In this document: one piece after another, positions 24,646-33,880 of the stretch | Position numbering within the stretch: position 1 is the stretch's first letter | How the letters are laid out: each line of letters starts with the position of its first letter | DNA from: Sphingobium sp. Z007 | GTDB lineage: Bacteria > Pseudomonadota > Alphaproteobacteria > Sphingomonadales > Sphingomonadaceae | Length of the DNA stretch: 64,000 bases | Direction of reading: 5' to 3' | NCBI RefSeq assembly: GCF_900013425.1 | Contig: NZ_FBXK01000005.1 | Coordinates: 186,001 to 250,000 of the forward strand | Position numbers and translations under genes: made by a program | The notes under the pieces: generated by a model | Databases searched by the model: none | What the model saw: the letters and a program-made list of their open reading frames with translations, nothing else | What the model was told of the DNA's origin: nothing

Positions 24646-26142
24646 TCATGCGCCTAACGGATAATGCACATATTCACTCAATCCGCGATCGCCGGTCCGT
24701 AACTGGAGCCGGATATCGGCCGACTTGCCCTGCGCGCGCTGTATGTCGAGCACGGTGCGGAACAGACCGTCACGGCCCAGCACCGGATAACCGGCTTTCT
24801 TGATGAGCGTGCCGCCGGCCACATCCGCCCAGATATCGGGCTTGCCACCCGCAGCGACACCGGCAAAATCGATCACCAGCCGATCGGCCCCGCCATCGCC
24901 GCGGCCGCGCCAGACATTTTCGACGATGGCGATACCGTCCGAAGTCGGCGCGCGCGCCGCCGACCAGTCGAGCCGATAGGCGAGGTCAATCCGCGCCCCC
25001 GCCCGCGGTGCGGCGTCCGGCGTCCAATAGGCGGCGATATTGTCGGTATATTCGCTGTTGGTCGGGAAGGCGTAAAGGCGCACCGCACCCGCGCCCAATG
25101 GCTTGGTCGGCGTCGCCCAGAGCGAGGGGCGGCGATCGTAGAAAACCCCGTCATCCTGATAATGGTCGAAATCGCGGTCGCGCTGAAGCAGGCCGAAGCC
25201 CTTGGGGCTGACTTCCTTGAACGCGCTGAAATGGGGCGCGGACGGATTCACGATCGGCCGGGCCTGGGCGGTGCCGTCGGCGCTGGCGATCGACAGCATG
25301 TCGCTGTCGTGGATTTCCGGCCGCCAATCGGTCCCCTGAACACGGTTCGCCTGATCGTACCAGAACATGCTGGTCATCGGCATCAGCCCCAGTTCGGGGA
25401 TGGCGCGACGCGGGAAGAGGGCAGCGCTGACATCCTGCCGCACCCCCTGCGGCCCCAGGCTGCTGACGAAGCGGAACGCGCCGCTGATCGATGCGCCGTC
25501 CAGCAGCGCATAGATGGTGACGCTGCTATTGCCCGTCCGCTCCAGCCAGAAATGGGTGAAGCGGGGAAATTCCTCCTTGCCCGCAAGGCTGGTGTTGATC
25601 GCGATCGCGCGCGCCGACAGGCCGAACTGCTTTTGCGGGCTGGGCGCGCGGAAATAGCTTGCGCCCAAAAAGGACAGCCAGTCGCCGTCGCGCGCCGCAT
25701 TCATGATGCGAAAACCGGCAAAGCCCGCATCCGGCCCCAGCGCCGCCACCGCATTGCCCGCGGGCGTGTCGAACATGGCGGGGTCATAGCGCAGCGGGGT
25801 CACGCGGCCCTTCTCCACTGTCGCGATTCCCACCGGCTGCGCGGCGTTCACCGACAGCGGAAAGAAACGGATGCCGGTGTCGCCGGGCAGGTCGCCCCAT
25901 AACGTGCGTTCGTCGCGAAACCGCGCCTGATGCAGGGCGTCATAATCTACCTTGGCCGCGCCGGGATGCGGCGCGGTCTCCTTGAACGGCGCGCGCGCCA
26001 GGCGCTGCGCCTGCCCGATTAGCTTTTCCCATGAAAAGGCGTCGCCCCCCGTCTGGGCGAGCAGCATGTCGGGCAGGAGCAGGGCGGAGGCGGAGGCGGC
26101 GATCATCGCGCGCCGGTTGATCTTATGCATGACCTTTATCAT
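24646..26142 (-). CDS. opgG: Periplasmic glucan biosynthesis protein OpgG
   Basis: Periplasmic protein needed to build the branched glucans with OpgH; about 498 residues, a usual size. The N terminus carries a Tat-like signal peptide with NRRAMIAASASALLLP. The mature part shows the family blocks YDALHQARFRDERTLWGD, FFPLSVNAAQPVGIAT, and EFPRFTHFWLERTG. The start is uncertain: 26142 (MIKVMHK) and 26130 (MHKINRR) both keep the signal, while an upstream start at 26184 adds residues that do not look like a leader. First gene of opgGH. Confidence 0.9.
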   Translation of the reverse strand: MIKVMHKINRRAMIAASASALLLPDMLLAQTGGDAFSWEKLIGQAQRLARAPFKETAPHPGAAKVDYDALHQARFRDERTLWGDLPGDTGIRFFPLSVNAAQPVGIATVEKGRVTPLRYDPAMFDTPAGNAVAALGPDAGFAGFRIMNAARDGDWLSFLGASYFRAPSPQKQFGLSARAIAINTSLAGKEEFPRFTHFWLERTGNSSVTIYALLDGASISGAFRFVSSLGPQGVRQDVSAALFPRRAIPELGLMPMTSMFWYDQANRVQGTDWRPEIHDSDMLSIASADGTAQARPIVNPSAPHFSAFKEVSPKGFGLLQRDRDFDHYQDDGVFYDRRPSLWATPTKPLGAGAVRLYAFPTNSEYTDNIAAYWTPDAAPRAGARIDLAYRLDWSAARAPTSDGIAIVENVWRGRGDGGADRLVIDFAGVAAGGKPDIWADVAGGTLIKKAGYPVLGRDGLFRTVLDIQRAQGKSADIRLQLRTGDRGLSEYVHYPLGA

Positions 26143-26189
26143 GGGGCGGACAACCGGCGAAGCCAAGTCTGTATCCGCGGCCACGCGAA

Positions 26190-26219
26190 GAAGCCTCCGC
26201 CCGGGGGGACGGAGGCTTC
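26190..26219. terminator. Hairpin between opgG and fliC
   Basis: GAAGCCTCCG (26190-26199) pairs with CGGAGGCTTC (26210-26219), a 10-bp stem without a T-run on either side. It may be a Rho-assisted end for fliC read-through or a leader element of opgG. Confidence 0.35.
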
Positions 26220-26251
26220 AATGGCTTTGGTCGTTCGATCGAAGGTGTCAC

Positions 26252-26285
26252 CCCCGGCACGGTGGGGACTGTTGATGTGCCGGGG
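26252..26285 (-). terminator. Possible fliC terminator hairpin
   Basis: CCCCGGCAC (26252-26260) and GTGCCGGGG (26277-26285) form a 9-bp GC-rich stem about 55 bases after the fliC stop. There is no T-tract, so the assignment is tentative. Nothing else is seen in 26185-26340. Confidence 0.4.
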
Positions 26286-26340
26286 ATCACTTGGGCGGCT
26301 GGCGGTGACCAAAACCTCAGCCGGCCAATCTTGTCGCGGT

Positions 26341-27147
26341 TTAGCCGATCAGCTTGAGCACGCCCTGCTGGCTCTGGTTGGCCTGCGCCAGCATCGCGGT
26401 CGACGCCTGGCTCAGGATCTGCTGCTTGGCGAGCGCCGTCGTTTCGGCCGAGAAGTCGGCGTCTTCGATGCGGCTGCGGGCGTCGGTCAGGTTGGTGATG
26501 TTGTTGGTCAGGTTGTTGACCGTCGATTCGAGGCGGTTCTGCACCGCACCCAGGTCGGCACGAGCCGTAGCGACCGCGGCGAGCGCCGTGTTGAAGGTCG
26601 TCAGGTCGGCATCCACCGGGGCGGTCGCATCGACAGCCAGAGCGCCAGCCATGTCACCCAGAACGTCGGTCAGTTCGATGTCCACCTTGTCGGCGGCATT
26701 GGCGCCGGCCTGGATCGAAATCGTCTGCGCGCTGTCGAACAGCTTGGTGCCGTTGAATTCGGTGTTTGTCAGCGTGTCGGTGATCTGCGTCTGCAACTGG
26801 GCGACTTCCGCCTGGATGTTCGCCTTGGCGTCGGTGTCGTTGGTGCCGTTCAGCGCCTGGACGGTCAGTTCACGCATACGCTGCAGCATGTTGCTGACTT
26901 CGCCAAGCGCGCCTTCCGCCGTCTGCGCCAGGCTCATGCCGTCATTGGCGTTGCGGACGCCCTGGGTCATGCCCTTGATCTGCGCGGTCATGCTGGATGC
27001 GATGGCGAGGCCAGCGGCGTCGTCCTTCGCGCTGTTGATGCGCTTGCCGGTGGACAGGCGTTCCATCGCGGTGCTCAGCGACTTGGTAGCGGCCGAAGAA
27101 GCATTGGCCGAGCGCATGGCGCCAGTGTTGGTTCCGATAACAGTCAT
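26341..27147 (-). CDS. fliC: Flagellin
   Basis: Filament subunit of 268 residues. The conserved N-terminal D0/D1 ([24 protein letters not shown] shape) and C-terminal D1/D0 ([25 protein letters not shown]) are present. The centre is short (about 100 residues), so the exposed D2/D3 domains are nearly missing. The ATG at 27147 gives the flagellin N terminus [11 protein letters not shown]; a longer in-frame reading upstream to 27372 is not flagellin-like. A good sigma-28 site lies about 70 bases upstream. It is the only flagellin gene in the window. Confidence 0.97.
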   Translation of the reverse strand: MTVIGTNTGAMRSANASSAATKSLSTAMERLSTGKRINSAKDDAAGLAIASSMTAQIKGMTQGVRNANDGMSLAQTAEGALGEVSNMLQRMRELTVQALNGTNDTDAKANIQAEVAQLQTQITDTLTNTEFNGTKLFDSAQTISIQAGANAADKVDIELTDVLGDMAGALAVDATAPVDADLTTFNTALAAVATARADLGAVQNRLESTVNNLTNNITNLTDARSRIEDADFSAETTALAKQQILSQASTAMLAQANQSQQGVLKLIG

Positions 27148-27214
27148 GGTGTTCCCTTTCGTTTCACTATCAGGTCGCTGCCATCCGTTAGAGCGCTTGC
27201 GGCCTCGAAAGGGG

Positions 27215-27241
27215 ATAACGGCGGGGCGCCGCGGGCTTTTA
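27215..27241 (-). promoter_or_regulatory. Sigma-28 (FliA) promoter of fliC
   Basis: Minus strand: TAAA, 15 bases, GCCGTTAT. It differs from the E. coli consensus only at the 3' half of the -10 (GCCGATAA). The predicted leader is about 60 bases. Confidence 0.8.
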
Positions 27242-27337
27242 GCGCCGCTGTCGATTTTTTTGAAAAACGCATGATTCGGGCAGCCCGAAATCCCCCTTAC
27301 GCGGGCGCGACGCGCGCGCCTTAGACCAAGGTCGAAG

Positions 27338-27395
27338 ACATTGCCGCTTTTGCCGGAAAAAAACTGCCGCATGGCGGCAAACGGGCGAGCGGCAT
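27338..27395. promoter_or_regulatory. Candidate activator site in the fliC/activator intergenic region
   Basis: The 343-base divergent gap 27148-27490 holds the fliC promoter plus, here, TTTTGCCGG and the palindrome TGCCGC-ATG-GCGGCA with further GCGGCA copies. The same words occur upstream of the flgB sigma-54 promoter. It may be an autoregulatory site of the adjacent activator. No convincing promoter for the activator gene was found. Confidence 0.33.
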
Positions 27396-27490
27396 TAACT
27401 ATCTGATAACCACAGATCGGCTATTTGTTAACTATCGAAGGGGGTTGGACGTGCGGGGGCACAAGCCAGCCGAAATATGGGGTTTTGTTC

Positions 27491-28777
27491 ATGTCGACAC
27501 TAGACGTGAGCCGTGGCGTCTGCGCGCTTCTTCCGGGGCTGCAGCACTGGCTTGAAAATGCCTTTTACGAGGTGCGCATCGTCGATGCGGCCAGCCCCCG
27601 TGACAGGGACAGCCAACGCATTCTACTGGCGACCGAGATCGGCCACGCCACCTATCGCGATATCCTGATCAATGTCGTTGACGGTGCGCCCTCGCTGGTG
27701 CCCGCCGCCAATGGCCTGCCGGCGCGGGTCGCCTTTGGCATAGCCGACATGGGCTTCGCCTTCGCCCTCATCGCCGAACTCGCCCGTCCCGCCGCGATCC
27801 CCGCGGTCGGCGACAGCGGCAGCGCACGGCTGATGACGCTGGCCGGCCGTGTCGCCCGCAGCGACGCCACGGTCCTGATCCAGGGCGACACCGGCACCGG
27901 CAAGGAAGGCATGGCGCGCTTCCTGCACGCCCAATCGGGCCGCACCGGCCATGACTTCATCGCCGTCAATTGCGCCGCGCTCCCCGAAACCATGATGGAA
28001 GCAATGCTGTTCGGGCATAAGAAAGGCAGCTTCACCGGCGCGTCCAATGCGTCGGAAGGGCTGTTCCTGGCCGCCGACGGCGGCACGCTGTTCCTCGACG
28101 AAATCGCCGAACTGCCGCTTTCGCTCCAGTCCAAGCTGCTGCGCGCGCTGCAGGAAGGCGAAGTCCTGCCTGTCGGCGCGACCCATTCGGTGCCGGTCGA
28201 TGTCCGCATCATCGCGGCCTGCAACCGCGATCTGGCGGGTGAAGTCGCCGCCGGCCGCTTTCGCGAAGATCTCTACTGGCGTTTGAACGTCATGCCGCTG
28301 GAACTGCGCCCGCTCGCCGAACGCCCCGGCGATGTCGCCGCGATCGCCGCCGCCATGCTGCTGCGCCACCAGGACATGGCGAAGGCGCCGTTCATATGGC
28401 CGACCGCCGCGGCGATGGACAAGCTGACCGCCCATATCTGGCGCGGCAACGCCCGCGAACTGGGCAATGTCCTGCAACGCGCCCTGGTGCTGCGCGACGG
28501 CGCAATGATCGAGGCGGACGACCTGCACCTCACCGGCGCACCACAGCCGCTGCGCATTGTGCCGCCGATCGTCGTCCCGGCATCGATCGCGCCTGCCTCT
28601 ATCCATGTCGAACCGACCCGCCTGCGCGACGTCGCCCATCACAGCAAGCTAGAGGCCATCCGCATCGCCCTGCGCGAAACCGATGGTCACCGCGCCGCCG
28701 CCGCCCGCAAACTGGGCATTTCCGAACGCACGCTGCGCTATCGGCTCGCCGAAATGCGCGAGCTGGCAGCGGCTTGA
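27491..28777 (+). CDS. Sigma-54-dependent flagellar transcription activator (FlbD/FleQ type)
   Basis: NtrC-family enhancer-binding protein, about 428 residues. The N-terminal 110 residues show no phospho-acceptor Asp pocket. The AAA+ domain has Walker A GDTGTGKE (about 132-139), the sigma-54 contact loop as GSFTGA (about 179-184; canonical GAFTGA), Walker [14 protein letters not shown] (about 198) and the R-finger region. A C-terminal Fis-type helix-turn-helix ends in [24 protein letters not shown]. The ATG at 27491 is preferred over a TTG at 27425. It precedes fliE by 14 bases, so it probably heads the fliE-R operon, and should serve the four sigma-54 sites. Confidence 0.93.
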   Translation: MSTLDVSRGVCALLPGLQHWLENAFYEVRIVDAASPRDRDSQRILLATEIGHATYRDILINVVDGAPSLVPAANGLPARVAFGIADMGFAFALIAELARPAAIPAVGDSGSARLMTLAGRVARSDATVLIQGDTGTGKEGMARFLHAQSGRTGHDFIAVNCAALPETMMEAMLFGHKKGSFTGASNASEGLFLAADGGTLFLDEIAELPLSLQSKLLRALQEGEVLPVGATHSVPVDVRIIAACNRDLAGEVAAGRFREDLYWRLNVMPLELRPLAERPGDVAAIAAAMLLRHQDMAKAPFIWPTAAAMDKLTAHIWRGNARELGNVLQRALVLRDGAMIEADDLHLTGAPQPLRIVPPIVVPASIAPASIHVEPTRLRDVAHHSKLEAIRIALRETDGHRAAAARKLGISERTLRYRLAEMRELAAA

Positions 28778-28791
28778 AGGAGGGCTGACCC

Positions 28792-29157
28792 ATGGCCATT
28801 ACCGGCGTATCCCCCACAGACAGCGTCATGGCGATCCGCAACGCCATCCTGCAGAAGAACGCAGCGCTGCGCGACGTAGCCTCGACCGGCCCCGTTGGCG
28901 GCGCATCCGGCCCCGACGCCGCGCAGGGCACCAAGCCCGGCGGCTTTACCGAAGCGCTCAACAGCGCGCTGCAACAGGTCAACGGCCTGCAAGCCCAGGC
29001 GGGGGAGGCCGCGGCCTCGTTCGAGCGTGGCGAAACCACCGACATCGCCGCCGTCATGCTGGCTAAACAGCAGGCGTCGGTCAGCTTCGAAGCGACCCTT
29101 CAGGTCCGCAACAAACTCCTGTCCGCCTATAAGGACATTATGAGTATGCCGGTCTAA
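28792..29157 (+). CDS. fliE: Hook-basal body protein FliE
   Basis: Links the MS-ring to the rod, 121 residues. The C-terminal two thirds match the family: GGFTEALNSALQQVNGLQAQAGEAAASFERGE, then the end QVRNKLLSAYKDIMSMPV, typical of FliE. AGGAGG lies just upstream. Followed by fliF after 3 bases. Confidence 0.95.
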   Translation: MAITGVSPTDSVMAIRNAILQKNAALRDVASTGPVGGASGPDAAQGTKPGGFTEALNSALQQVNGLQAQAGEAAASFERGETTDIAAVMLAKQQASVSFEATLQVRNKLLSAYKDIMSMPV

Positions 29158-29160
29158 ACC

Positions 29161-30912
29161 ATGGAAAACGCACTCAGCACCAATGTCGGCGCATCGGCGC
29201 CCGCTCTCACCGCCACCCCATCCTTCGGGAACGGGGCCAAGGGCGTGGACGCGCTCAAGGCGCGCTTCACCGGCTTCATCAAACAGCCCGCAGTGGCCAA
29301 AAGCCTGCCGCTGCTCGGCCTGCTCGGCACCGTCGCGGTCGCGGGTGCGGCCTGGCTAGCGCTGCGCGAACCGCCCCAGCGCGACCTGTTCCGCGCCCTG
29401 CCTGACAGCGACAAGTCCGCCGTCGCACAGGTCTTGGACCAGAGCGGCATCAAATATGACTTCGACAACAGCGGCGGCATGACAGTCGGCGAAGACGATT
29501 ATTTCAAGGCGAAGATGATGCTCGCCGCCCAAGGCCTGCCCAAGAGCGCGCCGGACGGCAACAGCATGATCGACAGCCTGCCCATGGGCGCATCGCGCGC
29601 GGTCGAGGGCGAAAAGCTGCGCACCGCCCGCGAAATGGACCTCGCCCGCACTATCGAGGCGATCGACAGCGTCGAAACCGCCAAGGTGCATCTGGCCGTC
29701 GAACCGCCCAGCGTCTTCCTGCGCGAACGGTCGAAGCCCTCCGCGTCGGTCATGCTGCGCCTCGCCAATGGCCGGACGCTCACCGATGCACAGGTCAACG
29801 CGATCGTCCATCTCGTCGCCTCCTCGATCCCGGAACTCAACCCGGACGATATCTCGCTTGTCGATCAGAACGGCCGCCTGCTCAGCAATAATGACGGCAA
29901 CGCCGCCGACGATCGTCAGTTGGCGGTGCAGGGCAAGATCGAGGATCGCTATCGCCAGTCGGTGATCGCGCTGCTGACGCCCATCTTGGGCACCGGCAAT
30001 TTCTCGACCGAGGTGCATGCCGAACTCAACTTCGCCGAACGGCAGGCCACCCGCGAGACCTACCCGCAGGACGAAGCGCGGCTGCGCAACGAAACCGGCA
30101 CCTGGGCGTCCGATCCGCGCGGCCAGGGCACGGGCGAAGCATCCGGCATCCCCGGTGCGCTCAGCAACCAGGCCCCGGTCAATCCGACCGTGACCCAGAC
30201 CAATCCCAATGGCCAGGCGGTGACGCAGGGCCAGACCGCGCAAGGCACGCAAACTGCGCCCGGCACGCCGCCCAACCCGCTGATGAAGACCGAAGAAACC
30301 TTCAACCGCAGCTTCGAACTGGGCCGCGAAGTGTCGGTGACCCGCGACGCCATCGGCACGGTCAAGCGTCTGTCGGTCGCCGTCGCGCTCGACACCGCAC
30401 CCGACGGCAAGGCCCGCACCCCGCAGGAAATCGCCGCGCTGGAAGCATTGGTGAAGGGCGCAGTCGGTTTCGACCAGGCCCGCGGTGACGTGGTCGCGCT
30501 CTCCTCGCGCAGCTTCCTCAAGACGGCGGAAGTGACGCCGCCCTGGTATGAAGCCGACTGGATGTCGCCGCTGGTGCGCAACGTGTCGGCCCTGCTGGTC
30601 GCGCTGCTCGTCATCTTCGGCATCGGTCGCCCGCTTCTGAAGCGCCGCGCCGCAACGCAGGACGCTCTGCCTGCCCCGACCCCGGAGGAAGGCCAGCGCA
30701 TCGGTCGCGAAATTTCCAGCGAAATCACCAAACAGGCGGTCGTCGCCGGGCCGGACGGGGCGGAGGCCAAGATCACGCTCGACATGATCTCCTCCACTTA
30801 TGACTATGCCCAGCGCGCCGACCTCATCCGCAACTTCGTCAAGCAAGACCCTGATCGGGCCGCGCTCGTCGTCCGCGACCTCCTGAAGGAGGGGAAGAAG
30901 GAAAATGCCTGA
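29161..30912 (+). CDS. fliF: Flagellar MS-ring protein FliF
   Basis: Core ring in the inner membrane and first structure assembled; 583 residues. TM1 is about 47-67 (LPLLGLLGTVAVAGAAWLAL), followed by ring-building motifs starting FRALPDSDKSAVAQVLDQSGI and ERSKPSASVMLRLANG. A Gln/Thr/Pro-rich variable loop sits about 310-380. TM2 is about 472-492, then a cytoplasmic tail that binds FliG (ends in RAALVVRDLLKEGKK). Overlaps fliG by 8 bases. Confidence 0.97.
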   Translation: MENALSTNVGASAPALTATPSFGNGAKGVDALKARFTGFIKQPAVAKSLPLLGLLGTVAVAGAAWLALREPPQRDLFRALPDSDKSAVAQVLDQSGIKYDFDNSGGMTVGEDDYFKAKMMLAAQGLPKSAPDGNSMIDSLPMGASRAVEGEKLRTAREMDLARTIEAIDSVETAKVHLAVEPPSVFLRERSKPSASVMLRLANGRTLTDAQVNAIVHLVASSIPELNPDDISLVDQNGRLLSNNDGNAADDRQLAVQGKIEDRYRQSVIALLTPILGTGNFSTEVHAELNFAERQATRETYPQDEARLRNETGTWASDPRGQGTGEASGIPGALSNQAPVNPTVTQTNPNGQAVTQGQTAQGTQTAPGTPPNPLMKTEETFNRSFELGREVSVTRDAIGTVKRLSVAVALDTAPDGKARTPQEIAALEALVKGAVGFDQARGDVVALSSRSFLKTAEVTPPWYEADWMSPLVRNVSALLVALLVIFGIGRPLLKRRAATQDALPAPTPEEGQRIGREISSEITKQAVVAGPDGAEAKITLDMISSTYDYAQRADLIRNFVKQDPDRAALVVRDLLKEGKKENA

Positions 30913-31921
30913 GATCGTTCCCGGTCGTCCCGAGGCGCTGAAGGGCAGCGCCGCCGCCGCCGTCCTCCTCATGCTCTTCGACGAAGACGAAGCCGCCCAG
31001 ATCCTCTCGCGCCTGGAGCCGGACGAAGTGCGCCAGCTCGGCTACGCCATGTATGACGTGGCGGATGTCGATCCCGAAGAGGTGAACGAAGCGCTCGACC
31101 ATTTCGTCACCAAGGCGAAGAAGCGCACCACCATCGGCTATGGCGCGACCCGCCACATCCGCGGCGCGATGACCAAGGCGCTGGGCGAAGAACGTGCGGA
31201 AACCATCCTGGCCCGCATCACCCCGCCGACCCGGTCCACCCAGTTGGAAATGCTCAAATGGATGGACGCCAAGGAAATCGGCACGCTCATTGAAATGGAG
31301 CATCCGCAGATCATGGCGATCGTGCTGGCTCATCTTGAAGCGCCAGTCGCGGCCGACGTGCTGCAACTGCTGCCGGCCGAATATCAGGAAGAAATCGTCT
31401 ATCGCATCGCCACGCTCGGCCCGGTGTCGAACGAGGCGCTGGATGATCTGGAGCAGCTACTTCTGCGCGGCCCGGTCAAGAAGCAGGGCGCAGCCTCGCA
31501 GCGCGGCGGTACGATCGAAGCGGCGGCGATCATGAACAATGTCCGCAAGGATAATGAACAGCGGATCATGAAGGCGGTCGCCAAGCGCGACAAGATGATC
31601 GCCCAGACGATCGAGGAGGAGATGTTCGTCTTCGACAACCTCATCGACATGGACGACAAGAATCTGGGCACGCTGATGCGGACCGTGGACAGCGCCGTGC
31701 TGGTCGTCGCCTTGAAGGGCGTGAACGACCTGCTCAAGGCCAAGATCTTCAGCTGCATGTCCGCCCGCGCCGCGCAGGCCATTGCCGACGAAATCGAGGA
31801 ACGCGGGCCGATCCGCCTGGCCGAGGTCATGGATTCGCAGAAACTCATCATCGCCACCGCGCGCCGCATGGCCGACGCCGGCACAATCATGCTGGGCGGC
31901 AAGGGGAACGACTTTGTCTAA
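30905..31921 (+). CDS. fliG: Rotor/switch protein FliG
   Basis: Rotor part of the C-ring that receives torque from MotA, 338 residues as usual. N domain: AAAVLLMLFDEDEAAQILSRL binds FliF. Middle domain has the EHPQ motif (IEMEHPQIMAIVLAHL). The C domain has FVFDNLIDMDDKNLGTLMR and EIEERGPIRLAEVMDSQKLII, with the charged torque helix. Followed by fliH, which starts inside its last codons. Confidence 0.97.
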   Translation: MPEIVPGRPEALKGSAAAAVLLMLFDEDEAAQILSRLEPDEVRQLGYAMYDVADVDPEEVNEALDHFVTKAKKRTTIGYGATRHIRGAMTKALGEERAETILARITPPTRSTQLEMLKWMDAKEIGTLIEMEHPQIMAIVLAHLEAPVAADVLQLLPAEYQEEIVYRIATLGPVSNEALDDLEQLLLRGPVKKQGAASQRGGTIEAAAIMNNVRKDNEQRIMKAVAKRDKMIAQTIEEEMFVFDNLIDMDDKNLGTLMRTVDSAVLVVALKGVNDLLKAKIFSCMSARAAQAIADEIEERGPIRLAEVMDSQKLIIATARRMADAGTIMLGGKGNDFV

Positions 31922-32555
31922 TTTCTGGGGTGGCGTCGCCGTTCAGGATGCGACGCCCGTCGCGGTCGCAGGCTTCCGCCCGGCCGAAGGCGGCTTTCGC
32001 AGCCTTTATGCCAGCTTGCCCGGCCAGACCGGGACCGGCACGATGCGCAATGGCGTGATCGAGGCGGAACCGGAAATCGACCTGATGGAGGAGGCCCGGA
32101 TGGAAGCCTTCACCATGGGCTTCGACGAAGGCTGCCGCGTCACCACCCAGACCCATGGGCAGGAAAGCGAAGCGCGCACGCGCCTCACCGAAGCGCTCGA
32201 AACCCTCGCGCCCGCGCCCAGCGGAATGCTCTCCACCATGCTTTCCGCCACGGTCGTCCGCCTGGTCGAACAGATTGTGGGTGAGGTCGAAATCGACATT
32301 GAACGGCTGGTCCAGCGCTGCGACACCGTCGCCGCCTTCATCGAGGATAATGAAGGCAAGAGCGCGCTGCATCTCCATCCCGAAGACATCAGCCTGCTGG
32401 AAGGCGAGACGATCGGCGTCAAGCTGGTGGCTGACAAAGCCATGCATCGCGGCTGCGTGCGGCTCGAAACCGCCGACGGGTGGGTCGAGGATGGCCCGGA
32501 CGTGCGCCTCGCCCGCCTGCGCGCCCTGATGGACGATATGGAGGGTAAGGCGTGA
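31914..32555 (+). CDS. fliH: Flagellar export ATPase regulator FliH
   Basis: Peripheral stator of the export ATPase, binding FliI and FliN; about 213 residues. Recognised by position between fliG and fliI and by the helical middle plus a C-terminal part with VRLVEQIVGEVEIDIERLVQRC and LHLHPEDISLLEG, as in FliH/YscL. The start is a TTG at 31914 inside the end of fliG, chosen because AAGGGG lies 8 bases upstream and the first in-frame ATG (32042) would cut 43 residues. Overlaps fliI by 4 bases. Confidence 0.85.
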   Translation: MSNFWGGVAVQDATPVAVAGFRPAEGGFRSLYASLPGQTGTGTMRNGVIEAEPEIDLMEEARMEAFTMGFDEGCRVTTQTHGQESEARTRLTEALETLAPAPSGMLSTMLSATVVRLVEQIVGEVEIDIERLVQRCDTVAAFIEDNEGKSALHLHPEDISLLEGETIGVKLVADKAMHRGCVRLETADGWVEDGPDVRLARLRALMDDMEGKA

Positions 32556-33880
32556 TCCGCGCCGCGCTGACCCAGGCCGAAAGCCTGTTCGATCATCTCC
32601 AGGTTCAGAACCGCGCGCCCCGCCGGATCGGCCGTCTGGTCAGCCATGACGCCGGGATGCTCGAAGTCACCGGTTTTCGCCGTCCGATCGGCTCTGGCGC
32701 GCGCGTCATGGCCAGCGACGGCTCCGTCTGCCGCGCCGAAGTCGTCGGCTTTCGCGGCGACCGCACCCTGCTGGTCCCGCTCGACGCCGACGCGCCGCTG
32801 GAAAACGGTATCCGCGTCGAACCCGACAGCCAGGCGAATATGGTGCAGGTGGGCGACGGCCTGATCGGCCGCGTCATCGATGCGATGGGCCAGCCGCTCG
32901 ACCGCAAGGGGCCGATCATCGCGGGCGGCACCTGGCCCTTGAACGGCGTGAAGGGCAACGTCCTCGACCGGGGCCGCGTCACCGAAGCCTTTGACCTCGG
33001 CGTCCGCGCCGTCAACGCGCTGCTCACCGCCGGGCGCGGCCAACGTATCGCCATCATAGCTGGCTCCGGCGTCGGTAAATCCGTCCTGATGGGCCAGATG
33101 ATCGCCGGGGCCGAAGCCGATATCGTCGTCGTCGGGCTGATCGGCGAACGCGGCCGCGAAGTCAGCGACTTCCTCGAAACCAAATTGAAGCACACGATGC
33201 ACAAGAGCATCGTCGTTGCCGTGCCCGCCGATCATCCCCCGGTGCTGCGCCTGCGCGCCGCCGCCCGCGCCACCGCCATCGCCGAATATTATCGCGCCCG
33301 TGGCAAGAAGGTTCTGCTGCTGATCGACAGCCTGACCCGCTGCGCCCACGCCCAGCGCGAAATCGGCCTGGCACTGGGTGAACCGCCCGCGATGAAGGGC
33401 TATCCGCCCTCCGCCCTGGCGCTCATCCCCCGTCTGGTCGAACGGGCAGGGGTGGACGCCCGCACCGGCGGATCGATTACCGCGCTCTACACCGTGCTGG
33501 CCGATGGCGACGACACCGACGATCCGATCGTGGACGCCGCCCGCGCCATCGTGGACGGCCATTTCGTCCTCTCGCGGCACCTGTCCGAACAATCCATCTT
33601 CCCCGCCATCGACATCGGCAAGTCCTTGTCGCGCGTCATGGCCGACGTGGTGGATGACGAGCATCGCATGGCGGCCGCCAACTATCGCCGCCTCTGGGCC
33701 GCCTATGAGGAAAATCGCGACCTTATCCTGATGGGCGCCTATCGCCCCGGCAACGACCCCGTCATCGACGAAGCCGTCCGCCGCCGCCAGGAAATCCTCG
33801 ACTTCATCCGTCAGGACCAGAAGAGCCGCATCGATCTCGACACCAGCGCCGAAGCGCTGATCGCGGGCTTTAGCGCATGA
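32552..33880 (+). CDS. fliI: Flagellar export ATPase FliI
   Basis: ATPase of flagellar type III export, 442 residues, F1-beta-like. Walker A IAGSGVGKSVLMG is near residues 167-178; the Walker B region LLLIDSLTRCAHAQREIGLALGEPPAMKGYPPS-type signature follows. LFDHLQVQNRAPRRIGRL begins the N-terminal barrel. Coupled to fliH and fliJ by 4-base overlaps. Confidence 0.97.
   Translation: MIRAALTQAESLFDHLQVQNRAPRRIGRLVSHDAGMLEVTGFRRPIGSGARVMASDGSVCRAEVVGFRGDRTLLVPLDADAPLENGIRVEPDSQANMVQVGDGLIGRVIDAMGQPLDRKGPIIAGGTWPLNGVKGNVLDRGRVTEAFDLGVRAVNALLTAGRGQRIAIIAGSGVGKSVLMGQMIAGAEADIVVVGLIGERGREVSDFLETKLKHTMHKSIVVAVPADHPPVLRLRAAARATAIAEYYRARGKKVLLLIDSLTRCAHAQREIGLALGEPPAMKGYPPSALALIPRLVERAGVDARTGGSITALYTVLADGDDTDDPIVDAARAIVDGHFVLSRHLSEQSIFPAIDIGKSLSRVMADVVDDEHRMAAANYRRLWAAYEENRDLILMGAYRPGNDPVIDEAVRRRQEILDFIRQDQKSRIDLDTSAEALIAGFSA

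Noticed and set aside
26341..27372. Longer flagellin reading from 27372
   Set aside because: The extra 75 residues cross the sigma-28 promoter and are not flagellin-like; ATG 27147 gives the normal start.
27445..27460. Possible sigma-54 site TTGGACGTGCGGGGGC before the activator gene
   Set aside because: GG and GC are 12 bases apart, but the -24 lacks CAC and the -12 lacks TT; much poorer than the four accepted sites.
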